In this document: positions 34,433 through 42,918 of the stretch, in pieces
How the letters are laid out: every line of letters begins with the position of its first letter
How positions within the stretch are numbered: position 1 is the first letter of the stretch
Origin: Bacteroidales bacterium
Lineage (GTDB): Bacteria > Bacteroidota > Bacteroidia > Bacteroidales > UBA932
Direction of reading: 5' to 3'
Assembly (NCBI GenBank): GCA_020026275.1
Contig: JAHHQQ010000010.1
Location: forward strand, 1-64,000
DNA length: 64,000 nucleotides
The notes under the pieces: generated by a model
What the model saw: only the letters and a program-made list of their open reading frames with translations
Databases searched by the model: none
Told to the model about the DNA's origin: nothing
Translations under genes and position numbers: made by a program

Positions 34433-37400
34433 CTATTTGCCTGCGAGTTTCTTGTAACCCTCGTAACGGATCTTGGCGAACTCTTCTGTCGTCTTGAGCA
34501 GCTCTTCTGCTGTTTCAGGGAAGAGTTTGTAGAGAGAGGCGAAACGAACTTCGCCTTTCAGGAAGTCTTGGAACTTGGTCCAATCAGGCTCTTTTGAGTC
34601 AAGGCTGAACGGATTCTTGCCTTGCTCGATAAGTGCTGGATTGTAACGGTAAGTCTGCCAGTAACCGCACTCAACTGCAAGTTTCTCTTCTCTCTGGCTC
34701 AGACCCATACCGGCTTTCAGACCGTGGTTGATACATGGAGCGTAAGCGATGATCAGGGATGGTCCATCGTATGCCTCAGCCTCTTTGAGGACGTTGAAGT
34801 ACTGCATTGGACTTGCACCCATAGCCACCTGTGCAACATATACATAACCATAGCTCATGGCCATCATGCCGAGGTCTTTCTTGCGGATCTTCTTGCCGCT
34901 GGCGGCAAACTTGGCGATTGCACCTGCAGGAGTAGATTTAGAAGACTGACCACCGGTGTTGGAGTAGACCTCAGTGTCGAGAACGAGGACGTTGATGTTC
35001 TCACCAGAAGCGAGGACGTGATCCAATCCGCCGTATCCGATATCGTAAGCCCAACCGTCACCACCGAAGATCCACTGGCTGCGTTTGGCGATGAACTGCT
35101 TGTAGCCGAGGAGCTTCTCACAAGTCTCGCACTTGCATGCTTCGAGAAGCGGAACGATCTCATCAGCGATCTTGCGGGTGATCTTGTAGTCTTCCTTGTT
35201 CTCAAGCCATTCCTTGAACATTCCCTTGAGTTCGTCAGTGCAGCAGTCGCATGCAAGACCTTGAGTCATGAGGTTGGCTACAGTTTCACGCATTCTGTCA
35301 GAACCGACTTTCATGCCGAGACCAAATTCGGCGTTGTCCTCGAACAGAGAGTTCTGCCATGCTGGACCGTGACCTGCCGCATTGGTGCAGTATGGAGAGG
35401 ACGGGAAGGAGGCACCGTAGATGGAAGAACAACCGGTTGCATTCGCAATCATCATGTGGTCACCGAAGAGTTGGGTGATATTCTTGATATATGGAGTCTC
35501 ACCACAACCTGCACAAGCTCCTGAGAACTCAAACAGAGGCTGTGAGAACTGAGATGCCTTCAAATTGGCCTTCTTGTCAAGAACCTCTTTGTAACCGATT
35601 TTGGTATTGAGGTAGTCGTAAGTCTCCTGTTTTGGCATTTCCTCGGTAAGAGGAGCAAGAACAAGAGCCTTGGTCTTGGCAGGACAGACATCTACGCAGT
35701 TGCCGCAACCTGTACAGTCTGCAACAGAAACTGCCATGATGAATTTGTATTCCTTGAGGTTGGCTTTTCCGTCAGCGACTTTAGGGCTGCCAGGAAGCTC
35801 GCCGGCCTCTTTCTCAGTGAGCAGGAATGGTCTGATAGCTGCGTGAGGGCAGACAAATGCACAGTTGTTGCACTGGATACAGTTGTCAGCATCCCACTGG
35901 GCGACTTTCACTGCCACACCACGTTTCTCGTATGCGGAAGTGCCGACAGGCATAGTGCCGTCTGCGTATTTGACGAAGGCGCTGACAGGAAGGGTGTCTC
36001 CTGCCTGAGAGTTGACAACGTCAGCGATTTCTTTGACGAAGCTGGTTGCCAGACGGTCAGAGTTGGCTGGCTCGAATTTGGCCACGAGGTTGGCCCAATC
36101 TGCAGGAATCTGAAGCTCGGTGTATTCGCCACCTCTGTCGACAGCCGCATAGTTCATGTTGACAATGTGCTCACCTTTCTTGCCATAACTCTTCACGATA
36201 GCGTCCTTCATGTATTTGACAGCATCCTCGTAAGGAATGATGTTGGTGATCTTGAAGAATGCAGACTGGAGAATGGTGTTGGTTCTGTTGCCAAGGCCGA
36301 TTTCAGCAGCGATCTTGTTGGCGTTGATGATGAATACTCTGATATGTTTCTTGCCGATGATGGATTTCACATGGTCAGGAATTCTCTTGCAGGTTTCCTC
36401 TGCATCCCAAAGGGAGTTGAGAAGCAATGTGCCGTTCTCTTTGATACCCTTGAGGACGTCATACTTGGAAAGGTAAGATGGAACGTGGCATGCCACGAAG
36501 TCTGGAGTGGAAACAAGATATGGTGCCTTCAATGGCTGGGCGCCGAATCTCAAGTGGGAGCAAGTGTAACCTCCGGATTTCTTGGAATCGTAGTCGAAGT
36601 AAGCCTGGCAGTACAGGTCGGTGTGGTTGCCGATGATCTTGATGGTGTTCTTGTTGGCACCAACGGTACCGTCAGAACCCAGACCATAGAACTTGCACTC
36701 AGTGGTGCCTGGTTTCACGATGGAAATTTCACTCTTGATAGGGAGTGACTTGAAGGTGACGTCATCAACGATACCGATAGTGAAGTCGCTCTTTGGTTCC
36801 TTCTGCTCGAGGTTGTCAAAAACAGCGACGATCTGAGCTGGAGCAGTGTCCTTTGAAGAAAGACCATAACGGCCACCTACGATGACAGGTGCGTTCTGTT
36901 TTCCCTGGAACAGGGCTTTGACATCCAGGAACAATGGCTCGCCGAGTGATCCTGGTTCTTTGGTCCTGTCAAGAACAGCTATCTTTTTCACTGATTTTGG
37001 AAGAACTTTCAGGAAATATTTCTCGGAGAAAGGTCTGTAGAGGTGAACAGTGAGCAAACCATATTTGCGGCCTTTCTTTGCCAGATAGTCGATGGTCTCC
37101 TTGATGGTTTCAGTGGCGGAACCCATGGCGATGATGATGTTCTCTGCGTTCTCGTCACCATAGTATGTGAATGGGCGATACTCCCTTCCTGTAAGTTCGC
37201 TGATTTCACCCATATAGCGGGCCACGATGTCAGGAATTGCATCATAGAACTGGTTCTTTGCCTCACATGCCTGGAAATAGACGTCACCGTTTTGGGCGGT
37301 ACCTCTGATGACAGGAGCATCAGGAGCAAGTGCTCTTTGGCGGAATCTTTCAAGACTCTTCTTGCTGACCATGTTTCTCAGGGCATCTTCATCGAGAGCT

Positions 37401-37957
37401 TCAATCTTCTGGATTTCATGAGATGTTCTGAAGCCGTCGAAGAAGTGAAGGAATGGAATGCTTGATTTGATAGCTGAAAGGTGAGCGACAGCAGCAAGGT
37501 CATGAGCCTCTTGAACGGAACCGGAAGCCAACATGGCGAAGCCGGTTTGACGGCAAGCCATCACGTCCTGATGGTCACCGAAGATGGACAATGCATGAGT
37601 CGCAAGGGTACGAGCTGAGACATGGAAAACGGCAGGGAGCATTTCTCCTGCAATTTTGTACATGTTAGGAATCATAAGGAGAAGACCCTGAGAGGCGGTG
37701 TAGGTTGTAGTGAGGACACCCGCCTGAAGAGATCCGTGAACTGCACCGGCAGCGCCTCCTTCACTTTCCATTTCTGTAACCTTTACAGTTTCACCCCAAA
37801 GGTTCTTTTTACCGTGAGCGGTCCACTCATCAATGTTCTCTGCCATTGGAGAGGATGGCGTGATAGGGTAGATGGCTGCATGCTCGCTGAACAGATAGGC
37901 AATCTGTGCAACAGCAGCATTACCGTCACAGGTAATGAATTTCTTTTCTTTAGCCAT
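34433..37957 (-). CDS. nifJ: Pyruvate:ferredoxin (flavodoxin) oxidoreductase
   Basis: 1174-residue single-chain enzyme, typical length. It oxidises pyruvate to acetyl-CoA and CO2 and passes electrons to ferredoxin. N-terminal domains I/II (FITCDGNAAVAQIAYLFSEHAA, YPITPSSPMAE) form the pyruvate/CoA region. Two [4Fe-4S] motifs follow (CIQCNNCAFVCP near 694, CTGCGNCVDVCP near 750). The TPP domain has CAGCGETPYIKN, ANATGCSSIYG and GDGWAYDIGYGG (near 966). Further Cys pairs in the C-terminal region (CDCCTDEL, CKCETCEK) are characteristic. Central enzyme of anaerobic carbon metabolism in Bacteroidales. Promoter -7 box is about 98 bp upstream. Confidence 0.98.
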   Translation of the reverse strand: MAKEKKFITCDGNAAVAQIAYLFSEHAAIYPITPSSPMAENIDEWTAHGKKNLWGETVKVTEMESEGGAAGAVHGSLQAGVLTTTYTASQGLLLMIPNMYKIAGEMLPAVFHVSARTLATHALSIFGDHQDVMACRQTGFAMLASGSVQEAHDLAAVAHLSAIKSSIPFLHFFDGFRTSHEIQKIEALDEDALRNMVSKKSLERFRQRALAPDAPVIRGTAQNGDVYFQACEAKNQFYDAIPDIVARYMGEISELTGREYRPFTYYGDENAENIIIAMGSATETIKETIDYLAKKGRKYGLLTVHLYRPFSEKYFLKVLPKSVKKIAVLDRTKEPGSLGEPLFLDVKALFQGKQNAPVIVGGRYGLSSKDTAPAQIVAVFDNLEQKEPKSDFTIGIVDDVTFKSLPIKSEISIVKPGTTECKFYGLGSDGTVGANKNTIKIIGNHTDLYCQAYFDYDSKKSGGYTCSHLRFGAQPLKAPYLVSTPDFVACHVPSYLSKYDVLKGIKENGTLLLNSLWDAEETCKRIPDHVKSIIGKKHIRVFIINANKIAAEIGLGNRTNTILQSAFFKITNIIPYEDAVKYMKDAIVKSYGKKGEHIVNMNYAAVDRGGEYTELQIPADWANLVAKFEPANSDRLATSFVKEIADVVNSQAGDTLPVSAFVKYADGTMPVGTSAYEKRGVAVKVAQWDADNCIQCNNCAFVCPHAAIRPFLLTEKEAGELPGSPKVADGKANLKEYKFIMAVSVADCTGCGNCVDVCPAKTKALVLAPLTEEMPKQETYDYLNTKIGYKEVLDKKANLKASQFSQPLFEFSGACAGCGETPYIKNITQLFGDHMMIANATGCSSIYGASFPSSPYCTNAAGHGPAWQNSLFEDNAEFGLGMKVGSDRMRETVANLMTQGLACDCCTDELKGMFKEWLENKEDYKITRKIADEIVPLLEACKCETCEKLLGYKQFIAKRSQWIFGGDGWAYDIGYGGLDHVLASGENINVLVLDTEVYSNTGGQSSKSTPAGAIAKFAASGKKIRKKDLGMMAMSYGYVYVAQVAMGASPMQYFNVLKEAEAYDGPSLIIAYAPCINHGLKAGMGLSQREEKLAVECGYWQTYRYNPALIEQGKNPFSLDSKEPDWTKFQDFLKGEVRFASLYKLFPETAEELLKTTEEFAKIRYEGYKKLAGK

Positions 37958-38054
37958 AATAATATTTATTTAAAGCTTTCTATAATTGATAGATATTTTT
38001 CATTCCCAATGAAAATACTGTGCCCAAGTCGGGCATATACATTTCACAGTTTTG

Positions 38055-38062
38055 CAAATATA
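38055..38062 (-). promoter_or_regulatory. nifJ promoter (-7 box)
   Basis: Minus-strand TATATTTG. The leader of about 90 nt contains a small hairpin TGCCC/GGGCA (38023-38037). No clear -33. Confidence 0.5.
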
Positions 38063-38122
38063 GGTATATTTTTGGTAGAAACCTTGTAAAAACGGTCCTT
38101 ATTTTACCTATAAAAGGGTATG

Positions 38123-38152
38123 AAAAAACCCTGTTCTTTTTTGAGAACAGGG
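38123..38152 (-). terminator. fabD terminator
   Basis: Stem CCCTGTTC/GAACAGGG (38129-38136 and 38145-38152), followed on the minus strand by six T. It lies about 22 bp past the fabD stop. Confidence 0.85.
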
Positions 38153-38174
38153 CTGACTGTCTGATTGAGATTCA

Positions 38175-39101
38175 TTACAGACTGACCATGCCGGAAGTGG
38201 TGCATGCAGGTCCTGCAATACGCTTGATAAGTCCCTGGAGAACATTTCCCGGACCGATTTCCAAGAAATAGTCAGCACCGTCTATCAGCATGTTCTTGAC
38301 AGACTGGGTCCATTTGACCGGAGAAGTCAGCTGGGCGAGGAGATTCTCCTTGATAATGACCGGATCGGACACGGGATGTGCGGTTACATTCTGGTAGATT
38401 GGGCAGACCGGAGTCGTGATGTCGGTCGCTTCAATGGCTTTGCCCAATTCAATGCGGGCCGGTTCCATGAGAGGGGAGTGGAATGCTCCGCCCACCGCCA
38501 AGGGCAAGGCTCTTTTGGCCTTGGCTTCCTTTGCCAAATCACAGGCCTGCTGAACGGCAGCCAGGTCACCTGAAATGACAATCTGACCGTCGCAGTTGTA
38601 ATTGGCAGGGATGACAGTACCGTTACATTCTTGACAAATCTGCTCCACTTGTTCTGCATCCAGTCCTAAGATGGCGGCCATTCCGCCCGGGGCCAGTTCG
38701 CAACATTTCTGCATTTCCTTGGCACGGAGAGCAACCAGTCTCAAGGCGTCTTCGAAACTCATGGCATCCGCTACTGCCAATGCGGAAAACTCTCCAAGAG
38801 AATGTCCTGCAACCATATCAGGACCGAATGAATCCAGTCCTTTCGCTGCCAGTTCGTCGGCAGACAGGGATTTGTAACATTTTGCCAATATGGTGGAATG
38901 TAGGAAGATGGCTGGCTGGGTGACTTTCGTCGCCTTTAATTCATCAGCGGTTCCATCGAACATGATATCTGTAATTCTGAAACCCAGAATCTCATTTGCT
39001 TGTTCAAACAATTCTTTTGCCAAGGGATTCTGTTCGTAAAGTTCTTTTGCCATTCCAGGAAATTGTGCTCCCTGTCCTGGAAAAACGTAAGCTTTTCTCA
39101 T
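38175..39101 (-). CDS. fabD: Malonyl-CoA:ACP transacylase
   Basis: 308-residue FabD, which loads malonyl groups on acyl carrier protein for type II fatty acid synthesis. N-terminal AYVFPGQGAQFPGMAKELYE, nucleophile Ser in GHSLGEFSALA, and the catalytic His within GGAFHSPLMEPA. Length is typical. The gene is monocistronic here, with a terminator behind it and no other fab genes adjacent. Confidence 0.97.
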   Translation of the reverse strand: MRKAYVFPGQGAQFPGMAKELYEQNPLAKELFEQANEILGFRITDIMFDGTADELKATKVTQPAIFLHSTILAKCYKSLSADELAAKGLDSFGPDMVAGHSLGEFSALAVADAMSFEDALRLVALRAKEMQKCCELAPGGMAAILGLDAEQVEQICQECNGTVIPANYNCDGQIVISGDLAAVQQACDLAKEAKAKRALPLAVGGAFHSPLMEPARIELGKAIEATDITTPVCPIYQNVTAHPVSDPVIIKENLLAQLTSPVKWTQSVKNMLIDGADYFLEIGPGNVLQGLIKRIAGPACTTSGMVSL

Positions 39102-39183
39102 ATTTTAATTACAAATTTTGACTAGAAACGTATTTGTTCCGTAGTTTTTACAAATCTATAAAAAATAATTGAACAAAAATGTA

Positions 39184-39191
39184 TATATTTG
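39184..39191 (+). promoter_or_regulatory. Possible tRNA-Arg(CCG) promoter (-7 box)
   Basis: TATATTTG, 44 bp upstream of the tRNA 5' end; no -33 at the right spacing. Confidence 0.4.
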
Positions 39192-39235
39192 CAGTGCTGA
39201 TGTCAAATCAGATAAAGATGAGACATTTGTCACTT

Positions 39236-39307
39236 GCCTCCGTAGTCTAATGGATAGGATTTCAGATTCCGGTTCTGACGGTTGGAGTTCGAATCTCCAC
39301 GGGGGTA
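39236..39307 (+). tRNA. tRNA-Arg(CCG)
   Basis: 72-nt cloverleaf. Acceptor GCCTCCG pairs with CGGGGGT (two G-T wobbles), discriminator A, no encoded CCA. Anticodon stem TCAGA/TCTGA encloses TTCCGGT, anticodon CCG (Arg, CGG). T-arm TGGAG-TTCGAAT-CTCCA is regular. Confidence 0.95.
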
Positions 39308-39312
39308 CTCAA

Positions 39313-39352
39313 GCAGCCTGCCGGACGTTACTGTCGCAGGCTGCATTTTTTT
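39313..39352 (+). terminator. tRNA-Arg(CCG) terminator
   Basis: Stem GCAGCCTGC/GCAGGCTGC (39313-39321 and 39336-39344) followed by A and seven T. Confidence 0.9.
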
Positions 39353-39542
39353 GGTTCCGCCGCCCTCTCCATTTTCGTTGTCCAAAAAATTGCGAATACG
39401 GCTGATATTTCCGACCGTGCCTTCCACACATCTTAATGGCGCAGTGAAACCGAATGTTTTCCACCGCTAATAATATGTTTGCTGGCGAAGAAGGCTCGCG
39501 ATTCGCCACACATATTGCATAGCTTTACAAACGCAGGATGTC

Positions 39543-39901
39543 TGGAAAATATTCCACTCAGATCCCTATCTGCCGGGCATTTTTCACATTGACACTGAAA
39601 ACTACCTGAAGTACGCAGTCGCCTACACGATCAGGAATCCGACTAATGCCCATTACAGTAAACTGCCTCTCTATTTCCCTGGTCCTCTTCCAATCTCTAC
39701 TTCAACGGAGATATTGACCGCACCGTCAGTCACATCGGCTACCGGACTATCTGCGAACTCGGCAACACCCGGCCCCTCGAAATCCTCAAATCCCGCCATG
39801 ACTTTCCCGCCACCTGGTACGTAACTCCGCATGGTTACATCTGACCCGGCAATTCCTTTGCTATCTATCCGCCATCAAAAAGGGAAATGTTCAGTAAATG
39901 A
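39543..39901 (+). pseudogene. Decayed Y1/RAYT-type transposase-like gene fragment
   Basis: No intact ORF, but two frames join into a protein-like segment. The first frame (from 39543) reads WKIFHSDPYLPGIFHIDTEN, then YLKYAVAYTIRNPTNAHYSK and LPLYFP. The match continues in the +1 frame as PWSSSNLYFNGDIDRTVS and ends ...WYVTPHGYI-TGA at 39844, with another stretch (FAIYPPSKREMFSK) after the stop. IDTE-x-YL..AVAYxxRNP followed by PWSS-x-xLYF is the C-terminal pattern of Y1 (IS200-like/REP-associated) transposase proteins. At least one frameshift and one premature stop disable it. Confidence 0.6.
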
Positions 39902-40448
39902 CGAACCAGTTACGGCGCCTCTGCATTCCGGACCAGGAAATGCGGAAACATGCCCAAAAAACTATCCCAGGAAATACCGAAACCTGTAAGACAATGAACA
40001 AAATGATTTGTCTGTCCATAAATGTTGACATGAGGATCGGAAAAAAGGAATGTGAAGTCCCGAGACACCTGCTTCTCTTTATCGATGAACCTATTTATAT
40101 GGACATTGAAGCAGACACTATCCCAAAACTTGCAGGTGAGTGAACAAGAAATACATCTTGAAATTTCTGAGTGCGTTCCTTACCCATCCTGTCATCAGAT
40201 CGGCTTGTTGTTGCATAGGAATTTCCATCATCCTGGTGGTCTGTTCAATGCTGATTCCATAATTTGACATCCTGGAAAAATGTCGAATTGCCCAAGAACG
40301 AAGTGGCTGTAGCTGTTCTGGATATCCTTGTCCTGTCCTCCATTATGTGATTCTGCAATCGAACCAGGGCAAAATTCCAGAAAATGGATGACCTCCACAA
40401 AATTATCCGTAAATACTCCGCACATCAGGACCTCATCAAGACGAACTG
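39902..40448 (+). other. Gene-free decayed sequence after the transposase fragment
   Basis: About 550 bp without a supportable gene. A short open frame at 39898-40143 and an overlapping one at 40052-40267 contain pieces (LSQNLQVSEQEIHLEISECVP, in part) that could be a frameshifted C-terminal tail of the same transposase family. No start signal or promoter supports either as a gene. Most likely continuing decay. The 39353-39542 stretch just before the fragment also has no gene. Confidence 0.4.
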
Positions 40449-40474
40449 AAAAAGCACGACCCGAAGGCCGTGCT
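40449..40474 (-). terminator. GH130 gene terminator with UUCG loop
   Basis: Minus strand: AGCACGGCC-TTCG-GGTCGTGCT followed by TTTT. The UUCG tetraloop closed by C-G makes it very stable. It lies 23 bp past the GH130 stop. Confidence 0.85.
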
Positions 40475-40497
40475 CTCTGGGATGCTGCAAGATAACC

Positions 40498-41496
40498 TTA
40501 CAATATGTTGTTCTTCTTGGTAAATTCGATGATCTCGTCGATGTAACCGAATGCCAGGCCGGTGACTGTGTCGGCGCAACCATAGTAGACAGCGATACGC
40601 TTGGTCTCCGGGTCGTGTAGCGCAGCGCAAGGGAAGCAGACATTGGGAACATCTCCGGTACGTTCGTACAATGCGGAAGGAGCGAGAAGATAAGTGCCGC
40701 TACGGGCAAGTACCTTCCAAGGATCGTCCAGATCCAGCAGTGCGGAACCGAAAGAGTAGCGGAAGCCATTGCAAGTGTTGATCACACCGTGGTAGATAAG
40801 CAGCCAGCCTTCGGAAGTCTCGATAGGAATTGGACCAGCACCGATCTTGGTGCACTGCCATGCGCTTTTTTCGAATGGCGCCGGACTCATGACATGACGA
40901 TGGCGACCCCAGAATTCCAAATCAGGAGACTCAGAATAGAAGATATCTCCAAAAGGAGTGTGCCCATTGTCAGACGGGCGGGACAACATGGCGAAGTTGC
41001 CATGGATCTTGCGAGGGAACATCACACCGTTGCGGTTGAAAGGCAGGAAGGCGTTCTCCATCTGGTGGAAAGTCTCGAAGTCCTCTGTCCAGGCAACGCC
41101 GATGGTCGGACCATGGTAGCCGTTGCACCAGGTGACATAGTATTTGTCTCCAATCTTGCAGACTCTCGGGTCGTAGCCATATACCCATTCCTTTACTTCA
41201 GGAATGTCGCAGTCAAATTCCAAAGTCTCTGGATGGATGTCCCAATGGATGGCATCTTTGGAAAAACCCACATGAAGGGTCATGCGGATATTGGTGTCGT
41301 CGCATCGGAAGACACCTGCATAGCCGTCCTTGAACGGAACGACAGCTGAGTTGAAGATACTGTTGGAGTTGGGCAGCAAATCAGCAGGAATCACCGGGTT
41401 CCCGGAAAATCTCCACATGATGTTGTCGTTTCCCTCCGGGCGGTCTTCCCAAGGCATGTCAGGAAGCGGATTGCCCACAATTTTAAGTGTGTCCAT
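40498..41496 (-). CDS. Glycoside hydrolase family 130 beta-mannoside phosphorylase
   Basis: 332-residue five-bladed propeller enzyme of GH130, which phosphorolyses beta-mannosides (for example mannosylglucose or manno-oligosaccharides) to mannose-1-phosphate. Family stretches: WRFSGNPVIPADLLPNSNSI, NSAVVPFKDGYAGVFRCDD, YGYDPRVCKIGDKYYVTWCN (the DPR Asp is the probable proton donor), and HGNFAMLSRPSDNGHTPFGD. The MFS gene upstream (32 bp) probably supplies the substrate. No signal peptide, so it acts in the cytoplasm. Exact linkage specificity is not assignable by eye. Confidence 0.93.
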   Translation of the reverse strand: MDTLKIVGNPLPDMPWEDRPEGNDNIMWRFSGNPVIPADLLPNSNSIFNSAVVPFKDGYAGVFRCDDTNIRMTLHVGFSKDAIHWDIHPETLEFDCDIPEVKEWVYGYDPRVCKIGDKYYVTWCNGYHGPTIGVAWTEDFETFHQMENAFLPFNRNGVMFPRKIHGNFAMLSRPSDNGHTPFGDIFYSESPDLEFWGRHRHVMSPAPFEKSAWQCTKIGAGPIPIETSEGWLLIYHGVINTCNGFRYSFGSALLDLDDPWKVLARSGTYLLAPSALYERTGDVPNVCFPCAALHDPETKRIAVYYGCADTVTGLAFGYIDEIIEFTKKNNIL

Positions 41497-41528
41497 GTTT
41501 GAAATTTTATTTAGTTGTGTACAATTTG

Positions 41529-42842
41529 TCAGGCCTCTTTGGCGGCGTTTCCTTCCTCATTGTGGGTGAAAGGAATGCAGGTGCTCATGATGAATACTGG
41601 AATGGTGGCGAGCATCACGACGAGGAAGAAAGTCTTGTAACCCATCATGTCGCTCAACCAGCCGGAAGGCATACCTGTCAGCATTACAGACAAGTTCATG
41701 ATTCCCGAAGCAATGGCATAATGCGCCATCTGGTAAGGCCCCGGAGCGACTTGTTGCATCATGAACAAGGTCAGACCTACAAATCCGAATCCGTAGCCGA
41801 AGTACTCAAATACAATGCCAGTGCCAATCAGCCAGACATTGTCCGGCTGGAACCATGCCAGAGCCGCATAAACAAGGAATGGCAGGTTGAAGATGCAGAC
41901 CAGGGAGAACAATGCTTTCTTCAAGCCTCTGGAAGAGATGTAGTAACCTGCCAGCAGGGACCCCAGAACGAATGCGGCGGCACCGAAGGTTCCATACAGG
42001 ATACCGATCATCTGTTCGCTCAGCCCTAGACCGCCGGCGGCCACATCCGCTTTCAGGAACAGTGGCACAATCTTCATCACGAAGCCCTCACCGAGACGGT
42101 AAAGGATGATGAAAGCGATGTAGAGCCAGATGTATTTCTTTTGGAAGAAACTCCTGATGACCACTTTCAACTCCTCCCAGGCATTTTCCTGGACTTTCAC
42201 ACGAGGAGCATTGTTGGGAAGAGCCTTGGTATGATAGAGTGAAAGCAGTACCAGCATGGCACTTGCTGCCAGCATGATGATGGTCCAGGCATTGGCGGCC
42301 GGATTGGCTGTTCCCACTACTTTGTAATGGTCAATCAGCACGCCGGCGATATAGACCAGCAGGCCGGTTGCCACCAGTTTGGCCACGTTGTAGAAGGCAC
42401 CTTGCCAACCGATGTACTTCGCTTGGTCCTGGGAAGACAGTTCCGCCATATAGAGGCCGTCCAGAGCCACATCATGGGTGGCACCGCTGAAAGCGACCAC
42501 TGTCAGTACGGCAATGCAGATGGCAAAGAATTGCGGTATATGCAGGAAAAGGGCGATCAGTCCGAAACCGATACCGCAAAGCATCTGGGTCAGGACTACA
42601 ATTGATTTTTTTGAGCCCAGCATCTCGAGGAAAGGACTCCATAGGAATTTGATGGTCCAAGGAAACATGATGATGGAAGTCCATAAGGTAATCTGGGCAT
42701 CTTCCACTCCCATACCTTTGAACATCAGTACGCAGACCATGTTCAGCATGACAAATGGTAGTCCCATTGCAAAATAGGCACTTGGAACCCATGTCAAAGG
42801 GGAATGTTTCTTTTGGGAGGCAGTATTAGTTTCAGTATTCAT
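41529..42842 (-). CDS. MFS transporter, probable oligosaccharide uptake
   Basis: 437-residue transporter with about 12 hydrophobic segments, AmpG/sugar-transporter-like. N-terminal WVPSAYFAMGLPFVMLNMV; family loop ATHDVALDGLYMAELSSQDQ; second half begins near IWLYIAFIILYRLGEGFVMK. It starts the MFS-GH130 pair on the minus strand, so its likely substrate is the beta-mannoside cleaved by the phosphorylase. The arrangement is known for mannoside utilisation in Bacteroides. A perfect 14-bp inverted repeat lies 27-59 bp upstream of its start. Confidence 0.9.
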   Translation of the reverse strand: MNTETNTASQKKHSPLTWVPSAYFAMGLPFVMLNMVCVLMFKGMGVEDAQITLWTSIIMFPWTIKFLWSPFLEMLGSKKSIVVLTQMLCGIGFGLIALFLHIPQFFAICIAVLTVVAFSGATHDVALDGLYMAELSSQDQAKYIGWQGAFYNVAKLVATGLLVYIAGVLIDHYKVVGTANPAANAWTIIMLAASAMLVLLSLYHTKALPNNAPRVKVQENAWEELKVVIRSFFQKKYIWLYIAFIILYRLGEGFVMKIVPLFLKADVAAGGLGLSEQMIGILYGTFGAAAFVLGSLLAGYYISSRGLKKALFSLVCIFNLPFLVYAALAWFQPDNVWLIGTGIVFEYFGYGFGFVGLTLFMMQQVAPGPYQMAHYAIASGIMNLSVMLTGMPSGWLSDMMGYKTFFLVVMLATIPVFIMSTCIPFTHNEEGNAAKEA

Positions 42843-42868
42843 GTATGATGGGATTGCATCAAGCGATT

Positions 42869-42901
42869 ACGGGAAAATTCAGGTACTCTGAATTTTCCCG
42901 T
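42869..42901. repeat. 14-bp perfect inverted repeat between S9 peptidase and MFS genes
   Basis: ACGGGAAAATTCAG-gtact-CTGAATTTTCCCGT. No T-run follows on the minus strand, so it is not a standard terminator of the S9 gene. It could be an intercistronic mRNA-stability hairpin or an operator for the MFS-GH130 pair. Confidence 0.8.
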
Positions 42902-42918
42902 GAAGCGCATAAATTTGT

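Noticed and set aside
39236..39352. Integrative element attachment site at tRNA-Arg(CCG)
   Set aside because: I found no second copy of the tRNA 3' end in the following sequence and no integrase; only a decayed transposase-like fragment follows.
39898..40143. Short plus-strand ORF after the transposase fragment
   Set aside because: It starts inside the decayed frame, lacks promoter or ribosome site and has no family features; treated as part of the decayed region.
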